Shown piece after piece: positions 6,179-9,678 of a stretch of 9,678 nucleotides of DNA. Location: the NCBI GenBank assembly GCA_031372765.1, contig JANMLW010000166.1, forward strand, positions 1 through 9,678. Direction: 5' to 3'. Made by a program: the position numbers and the translations under genes. Within the stretch, counting starts at the first letter, position 1. Each line of letters opens with the position of its first letter. This stretch comes from JADCCX01 sp031372765 (GTDB lineage Bacteria; Pseudomonadota; Alphaproteobacteria; Rhizobiales; Beijerinckiaceae). The notes beneath the pieces are model-generated. The model ran no database searches. It was not told where the DNA came from and worked only from the letters and a program-made list of their open reading frames with translations.

Positions 6179-7755
6179 TGTCAATGAGGACACTACAGGT
6201 TGTCTGGTTCAAGCGGGACTTACGCGTCACTGATCATGCACCCCTTCTGGAGGCTGCAGAACGGGGAATGGTATTGCCACTCTATGTGGCTGAAACCGGT
6301 TACTGGATATTGCCCGATACTTCGGCACGCCAATGGCAATTCATTGCGGAAACATTGGCGGAACTGCGCCTTGCGTTGACGGCGCTTGGACAGCCACTGA
6401 TTATCCGTCAAGGCGATGTGGTTTCCCTGCTGAAGAAATTGCATGCGCGGTACACGATTGCACACCTGTGGTCCCATGAGGAGACCGGCAATGCCTGGAC
6501 TTTTTCCCGCGACAGGGCTGTTGGCACATTCTGCCGTGAGGCTGGGATTGCGTGGACCGAATTGCCTCAATTTGGTGTAACGCGCCGGTTGAAGGACAGG
6601 GAAAGATGGGCGGCTGGATTCGAGACATTCATGCGGAGATCAATCCTTTCTCCACCAGATAGTCTCATGCCAATCCCCGACATCGTAGCGGGGCCAATAC
6701 CCTGCGCCGCTGATCTTGGTCTGGCGCCAGACATGTGCCTTGATCCGCAGGTTGGTGGGCGAAGCAAGGCACTTGAGCTCACGTCCAGCTTCTTTGCGCG
6801 ACGCGGGCGCAACTATACCTTTGCCATGTCCAGCCCGCTCACCGCAGCAGAGAGTTGCTCCCGGCTTTCAGCGCATCTTTCAGCGGGCAACATATCCATG
6901 CGCGAAATCGTACAGCGGGCTTATCAGGAGAGACGACAACTGGCCGCGATGCCCATCGAGAACAGATCAATCCCGTTGCGATCAGTCGACAGTTTTATCG
7001 CGCGATTGCACTGGCATTGTCATTTCATCCAGAAACTGGAGAGCGAACCCGAAATTGAGCGTCGTGCCGTGCATCCCCTGTTTGAGGCACACAAGCTGAC
7101 CACTGCCCCGGATGATCCTTCGCTTGTGGCATGGATCGAAGGGCGCACGGGCTTTCCATTCCTTGATGCCTGCATGCGATCCTTGATTGCGACCGGCTGG
7201 ATCAACTTCCGTATGCGGGCCATGCTGATGGCGTTTGCCAGCTATCATCTGGCCCTTGACTGGCGCGTCTCAGGAACACGGCTTGCGCAACTGTTTACCG
7301 ACTACGAGCCTGGAATCCACTGGCCGCAGGTCCAGATGCAATCCGGCCAGACCGGCATCAACACGCCCAGAATCTACAATCCGGTCAAGCAATCCATCGA
7401 TCAGGACAAGGACGGTATCTTCATGCGTCGTTGGGTGCCTGAACTGGCAGCACTGCCAACGGCCTTTCTGCATGAGCCATGGCGCATGACAGGTGTGGAA
7501 GAACGCATGCACAACATTCAACTCGGGTTGGACTATCCATTCCGGATTGTTGATCATGAAGACGCCGCCCGGCAGGCGCGTGACCGGCTCTCGCACGTCA
7601 GGAGCCAGATCGGGTTCCGCTCCAAGGCTCAGGCTGTTTTCATCAAGCATGGTTCGCGCAAGCGGACCCTGAAAGATGATCATCCTGCCCGGACGAAGGC
7701 CATACTTGCCAAAAAGACCGAGCAGGCATCCCGTCAGATGGTGCTGGAATTTTAG
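6178..7755 (+). CDS. Cryptochrome/DNA photolyase family protein, full length
   Basis: This 525-residue protein has the classical order: an alpha/beta antenna domain (about 5-135, starting VVWFKRDLRVTDHAPL) and an alpha-helical FAD domain (about 205-480). Landmarks are RGRNYTFAMS (209-218), LHWHCHFIQKLESEPEIE (277-294), EGRTGFPFLDACMRSLIATGW (321-341), W362, and RIYNPVKQSIDQD (398-410). In my alignment to recalled E. coli photolyase, several functional positions differ: E274 is R276, N341 is F344, M345 is A348, N378 is H381, W382 is V385 and W384 is M387. W277 (W279) and W359 (W362) remain. It therefore belongs to a divergent photolyase/cryptochrome subfamily, and classical CPD repair should not be assumed. 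The C-terminus is basic (KHGSRKRTLK), perhaps for DNA contact. The start is ATG 6178, joined to the glycosylase stop as TGATG; ATG 6184 is a close alternative and TTG 6175 less likely. It ends 28 bases before a convergent gene. Confidence 0.9.
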   Translation: MSMRTLQVVWFKRDLRVTDHAPLLEAAERGMVLPLYVAETGYWILPDTSARQWQFIAETLAELRLALTALGQPLIIRQGDVVSLLKKLHARYTIAHLWSHEETGNAWTFSRDRAVGTFCREAGIAWTELPQFGVTRRLKDRERWAAGFETFMRRSILSPPDSLMPIPDIVAGPIPCAADLGLAPDMCLDPQVGGRSKALELTSSFFARRGRNYTFAMSSPLTAAESCSRLSAHLSAGNISMREIVQRAYQERRQLAAMPIENRSIPLRSVDSFIARLHWHCHFIQKLESEPEIERRAVHPLFEAHKLTTAPDDPSLVAWIEGRTGFPFLDACMRSLIATGWINFRMRAMLMAFASYHLALDWRVSGTRLAQLFTDYEPGIHWPQVQMQSGQTGINTPRIYNPVKQSIDQDKDGIFMRRWVPELAALPTAFLHEPWRMTGVEERMHNIQLGLDYPFRIVDHEDAARQARDRLSHVRSQIGFRSKAQAVFIKHGSRKRTLKDDHPARTKAILAKKTEQASRQMVLEF

Positions 7756-7783
7756 GCACGGCGCAAGGACGGTGTATTGCTGT

Positions 7784-8218
7784 TCATAGCAGTCCCAGAC
7801 CTGCCAGTTCCCGGCGCAAGTCATCGGGCATATCTGCCTTGGCGCCAAGATCCGCCATGTCTGGCGGGGCGTCCTTCGCTTCCATATAGCGCCAGCCCTG
7901 AAATGGCCGCATGGGCCGAGGGCGCACGGGGTGTACCAGCGGTTCCAGCACGAGATGGCAGCGCCCGATGCCGCTGTCATCCGTGAAAGGGCGGATTTCG
8001 GTGATGCGCTGCCGGCACTGGATCTGGCTCTTGATCACCCAGTAGAGCGAACCGCCGCAGGTTATCTCGTCCATCCGTTTGGGCACCATGCGCGTGGTAT
8101 GCATCTGTTCATAGGGGCGGTTCAATCGCCTGAACAGCAATCGCGTGTCTTCGATCCAGCTTTCCAGATCAGCAATTGCATCGCATCCAACCGCCAGTTT
8201 GAGAATGTTAAGGGCCAT
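7784..8218 (-). CDS. DUF1489 family protein
   Basis: This 144-residue soluble protein begins MALNILKLAVGCD, matching DUF1489, a family seen chiefly in alphaproteobacteria and without an assigned function. Other family-like parts are RPYEQMHTTRMVPKRMDEI (39-57), GGSLYWVIKSQIQCRQRI (55-72) and a Pro/Arg-rich patch HPVRPRPMRPFQGWRYME (95-112). There is no signal peptide, membrane helix or known catalytic motif; it looks like a compact alpha/beta protein. The ATG at 8218 fits the family N-terminus, but no Shine-Dalgarno is visible. Instead an 8 bp inverted repeat ends directly before the start. The gene is convergent with the photolyase gene and lies 88 bases downstream of the HlyU-family gene on the same strand. 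Confidence 0.85.
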   Translation of the reverse strand: MALNILKLAVGCDAIADLESWIEDTRLLFRRLNRPYEQMHTTRMVPKRMDEITCGGSLYWVIKSQIQCRQRITEIRPFTDDSGIGRCHLVLEPLVHPVRPRPMRPFQGWRYMEAKDAPPDMADLGAKADMPDDLRRELAGLGLL

Positions 8219-8219
8219 G

Positions 8220-8254
8220 GTTGGCTTGTGATCGGGTTGCGCTCAAAAGCCAAC
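8220..8254 (-). promoter_or_regulatory. Inverted repeat immediately upstream of the DUF1489 start
   Basis: GTTGGCTT at 8220-8227 and AAGCCAAC at 8247-8254 are perfect 8-base complements 19 bases apart. On the minus-strand transcript the hairpin's 3' arm ends one base before the DUF1489 ATG, in the place where a ribosome site would be expected. It could be a leader hairpin controlling translation or an operator. There is no U-tract, so it is not a simple terminator for the upstream hlyU-type gene. Confidence 0.4.
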
Positions 8255-8306
8255 TGAATCCGGCGTTCTCAACAGATATTGATGTTCAACGCTTTTTCGT
8301 CCTGCC

Positions 8307-8591
8307 TCAGCCAAACAGCTTGTCGCCCATCTGGTCGATGATCTGCCGTGCCTTGGCGAGCGTGAACTCGGCCGCTTGTTCCTGCGAGGGGAACTTGTCT
8401 GCGCGGATGAACCGGTGGGACTTTGCTTCGCCCGCGATCTCTTTTTCGATCACGCCGCACATCTGCCACTGGCCACCCTCCTGATAAGGCGTGGCATGGA
8501 TGGTGAAGCCGCTGTGCTCGGCAGTTGCGGCAGGGCCGGCTTCAGCTTTGGGCGTGGAACCGCCACCGAACAGTTTCTTGAAGAAGGACAT
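8307..8591 (-). CDS. HlyU family protein
   Basis: This 94-residue protein starts MSFFKKLFGGGS, followed by an Ala/Pro-rich linker (about 12-25) and the compact HlyU domain (27-94): GFTIHATPYQEGGQW, GVIEKEIAGEAKSHRFIRAD and a C-terminal helix AKARQIIDQMGDKLF. The family is named after the Vibrio haemolysin regulator, but these short alphaproteobacterial members have not, to my knowledge, been shown to regulate toxins, so the name should not be read as function. There is no helix-turn-helix obvious by eye. ATG 8591 is chosen because the family N-terminus begins there and GAGG lies 6 bases upstream; the frame is open 21 codons further up to 8654 but would overlap higA. It starts 43 bases after the higA stop on the same strand with no terminator between, so it may be read from the higBA transcript. 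Confidence 0.85.
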   Translation of the reverse strand: MSFFKKLFGGGSTPKAEAGPAATAEHSGFTIHATPYQEGGQWQMCGVIEKEIAGEAKSHRFIRADKFPSQEQAAEFTLAKARQIIDQMGDKLFG

Positions 8592-8634
8592 TGGGACCTC
8601 TTGTCTAACCGGGGCAATACCGGCTTCAGAAAGT

Positions 8635-8988
8635 TCATGGTCTGTCATTGCCAATGTTCAGGGAAGCAGGATGCATGACAGTGCGGGGCGTGATCCGCTG
8701 CAAGGTCTCGGCCATGCGGCGGCGGGATTCCACCAGGTCGTAATCGTTCTGCAGGCGCAGGAAAAAGCCGTCCGACATGCCAAAGTAACGGGCTAGCCGC
8801 AGGTCGGTATCCGCCGTCACAGCGCGCTTGCGCAAAACGATTTCATTGATGCGTCGGGGAGCCACATCAATAGCTTTGGCCAGCGCCGTCTGGCTCAACC
8901 CAAGAGGGGCTAAAAAGTCTTGCATCAGGACATCGCCCGCATGTGGATTGGGCAGAGGTTCAGACGTGGTAATCGACGATTTCGACAT
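8635..8988 (-). CDS. higA: HigA family antitoxin (Xre-type HTH)
   Basis: This 117-residue antitoxin should neutralise HigB and repress its own operon. PNPHAGDVLMQDFLAPLGLS (13-32) is the HigA/VapI-type lead-in. The helix-turn-helix spans 32-51 (SQTALAKAIDVAPRRINEIV), and RAVTADTDLRLARYFGMSDG (55-74) is the rest of the fold, with FFLRLQNDYDL after it. The C-terminal 25 residues are not conserved. ATG 8988 has GGGAGCGG just upstream and begins the family N-terminus; a further in-frame ATG at 9036 would lie deep inside higB and is unlikely. The gene overlaps the 3' end of higB by 29 bases, giving the toxin-first order typical of this system. Its likely DNA target is the cluster of GCATAAC heptamers at 9254-9275. 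Confidence 0.92.
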   Translation of the reverse strand: MSKSSITTSEPLPNPHAGDVLMQDFLAPLGLSQTALAKAIDVAPRRINEIVLRKRAVTADTDLRLARYFGMSDGFFLRLQNDYDLVESRRRMAETLQRITPRTVMHPASLNIGNDRP

Positions 8989-9244
8989 GTTCCGCTCCCG
9001 TGCTGGTCCAGATAAAACAGATGCGCCATTGATCATTGATCCGGATGGAATGCTGACCGGCCCGATTACCTTTCAAGGCTTCAAGACGATTGCCAGGTGG
9101 CACCCGAAGATCGTCCAGAACCCGCGACGCGTTAATAATCCGAAGTTTGCGCAGGGCAGTGGCCTGAATGTCTCCCGGCAAACGCCTACTAACCCAGCCA
9201 TTCCAGACCTTTTCTGTTTCGGTGTCTTTGAAGGACAGGATCAT
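8960..9244 (-). CDS. higB: HigB family toxin (RelE-like mRNA interferase)
   Basis: This 94-residue ribosome-dependent mRNA endonuclease toxin belongs to the RelE/ParE superfamily. The sequence follows the HigB pattern: MILSFKDTETEKVWNG at the start, LRKLRIINASRVLDDLRVPPGNRLEALKG in the middle (written here as two parts: residues 31-49 and 50-59), then HSIRINDQWRICFIW (65-79) and VEIVDYH (87-93). The Arg residues near 68 and 73 and the terminal His93 are the positions used for RNA cleavage in relatives. Length and order are normal, and there is no sign of truncation, so it should be active. ATG 9244 is the only reasonable start; the preceding bases (ACTCTTA on the coding strand) give no clear ribosome site, consistent with low toxin output. 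It is the first gene of the minus-strand group and is divergent from the Mrr_N-type gene. Confidence 0.93.
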   Translation of the reverse strand: MILSFKDTETEKVWNGWVSRRLPGDIQATALRKLRIINASRVLDDLRVPPGNRLEALKGNRAGQHSIRINDQWRICFIWTSTGAEHVEIVDYHV

Positions 9245-9253
9245 TAAGAGTAC

Positions 9254-9275
9254 GCATAACGCATAACGTTATGCG
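9254..9275. promoter_or_regulatory. Probable HigA operator: three abutting heptamers
   Basis: GCATAAC occurs at 9254-9260 and again at 9261-9267, followed without spacing by its reverse complement GTTATGC at 9268-9274. The second and third copies form the perfect 16-base palindrome CGCATAACGTTATGCG (9260-9275). It lies 10-31 bases upstream of the higB start, where an autoregulating HigA would bind. It also reaches the -35 region of the plus-strand promoter candidate at 9293-9298. Confidence 0.65.
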
Positions 9276-9292
9276 GTACAATAAAGAAAACC

Positions 9293-9298
9293 TATACT
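9293..9298 (+). promoter_or_regulatory. Candidate -10 box for the Mrr_N-type gene
   Basis: TATACT is a five-of-six match to the sigma-70 -10 consensus and lies 23 bases before the first plus-strand ATG (9321). The matching -35 region would fall at about 9269-9275 inside the palindrome and is weak (TTATGC), as often seen when a regulator binds there. Transcription would begin near 9305. Confidence 0.4.
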
Positions 9299-9320
9299 CT
9301 TGTTGTTACCCAAGGGTAGT

Positions 9321-9353
9321 ATGACTGCGAGAAATCAAACAGGCAATTTATGA
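9321..9353 (+). CDS. Possible 10-residue leader peptide (MTARNQTGNL)
   Basis: ATG 9321 is preceded by AAGGG with 4 bases of spacing, the best ribosome site in this region. Its frame ends at TGA 9351-9353, which overlaps the ATG (9350-9352) of the Mrr_N-type gene as ATGA. This is the geometry of translational coupling: ribosomes load on the leader and restart on the main gene, which has only a weak site of its own. A chance short frame cannot be excluded. Confidence 0.3.
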   Translation: MTARNQTGNL

Positions 9354-9678
9354 CTCTATCAAGGTACCCCGGCGTTAAAACCTTGCCGAAATACGAATCT
9401 GTCTTTTTGAGGTTCATGAACCCCCTTTTGGAAGCTCTGCGTGAGAAGGGCGGACAGGCTCGCCCGAAAGATATCTATGACTTTATAGCAAAGACGCACG
9501 GGTTGTCAGAGGAGGAAAGGACTGCGACTTTAAAATCAGGCGCTTTGAAATTTGAGAACCAAGTTGCTTGGGCGCGATCCTATCTTGTCAAGACAGGGTA
9601 TATTGACTCACCATCACACATTCGTACGAGTAGCATCATGATTTTCTATAATATATATAAATGTATTTACATTAAAAT
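9350..9678 (+). CDS. Mrr-type N-terminal winged-helix protein, partial, probably disrupted
   Basis: 109 codons are visible and the frame is open at the window's edge. Residues 15-88 match the N-terminal winged-helix domain of Mrr restriction enzymes: FLRFMNPLLEALREKGGQAR (19-38), DIYDFIAKTHGLSEEERTAT (41-60), then LKSGALKFENQVAWARSYLV (61-80) and KTGYIDSP. In E. coli Mrr this domain precedes a PD-(D/E)xK nuclease that cuts modified DNA. Here the domain should continue with a basic turn and a strand like RGxWxLT, but after P88 (from 9614) the frame reads SHIRTSSIMIFYNIYK, which does not fit, and the DNA becomes AT-rich. Either the gene is broken by an insertion or rearrangement near 9614, or it has an odd C-terminus. 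An upstream stop at 9317 limits the start to ATG 9350. It is divergent from higBA, a typical defence-island setting. Confidence 0.7.
   Translation, partial: MTLSRYPGVKTLPKYESVFLRFMNPLLEALREKGGQARPKDIYDFIAKTHGLSEEERTATLKSGALKFENQVAWARSYLVKTGYIDSPSHIRTSSIMIFYNIYKCIYIK
9614..9678. other. AT-rich tail, possible junction with foreign DNA or contig end
   Basis: From 9641 to 9678 only 3 of 38 bases are G or C, in sharp contrast to the rest of the window. The stretch includes a TA run and a 6 bp inverted repeat (AATGTA at 9660-9665, TACATT at 9668-9673). It begins where the Mrr-type domain loses its family pattern. The sequence is too short to name the element. Confidence 0.45.

Noticed and set aside
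7270..7980. 236-codon open frame on the minus strand
   Set aside because: It overlaps the conserved 3' part of the photolyase gene and the DUF1489 gene in another frame; no family pattern is visible.
9660..9673. AATGTA-TT-TACATT inverted repeat as a transposon end or terminator
   Set aside because: Six-base arms in nearly pure A/T sequence are expected by chance, and nothing beyond the window can be seen.

Overview
The window looks like the chromosome of an alphaproteobacterium. The support is a set of families largely typical of that class: an Hsp20 gene followed by a DUF1150 gene, a DUF1489 gene, a small HlyU-type gene, and a large DUF3772/MscS channel. By eye the GC content is in the mid-to-high 50s until about 9245, then falls, and the last 40 bases are almost pure A/T. 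I cannot decide between Hyphomicrobiales, Rhodobacterales or a neighbouring order from this sequence alone.

Layout. 1-2975 is on the minus strand: a large mechanosensitive channel gene that runs off the left edge, and upstream of it a DMT/EamA exporter whose stop codon sits inside a hairpin terminator. 3072-4089 is on the plus strand: a small heat-shock protein with a plausible heat-shock (RpoH) promoter, then DUF1150. 4141-7755 is a tightly packed plus-strand DNA repair cluster: a photolyase-type FAD protein whose antenna-like domain appears to be at the C-terminus, an Fpg/Nei DNA glycosylase (8-base overlap), and a full-length photolyase/cryptochrome (1-base overlap). 7784-9244 is on the minus strand: DUF1489, HlyU family, and a HigB-HigA toxin-antitoxin pair. 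At 9245-9349 a divergent control region carries three abutting heptamer half-sites. At 9350-9678 an Mrr-type N-terminal winged-helix domain begins and then runs into AT-rich sequence where family resemblance stops.

How the genes fit together. The three repair genes overlap so closely that they are probably cotranscribed and translationally coupled, joining light-driven repair (two photolyase homologues) with excision of oxidised bases. The two homologues differ in a telling way. The short permuted-looking one keeps the classical lesion-binding and FAD-contact residues, while the full-length one has replaced several of them. The Hsp20/DUF1150 pair is a housekeeping stress unit. The right end (higBA facing a restriction-type Mrr_N gene, with an AT-rich tail) looks like the start of an accessory or defence island.

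No stretch longer than 300 bases lacks a gene. The longest gap is 2976-3225, which holds the divergent promoters of the exporter and the heat-shock gene. I saw no tRNA, rRNA, CRISPR array or recognisable transposase.
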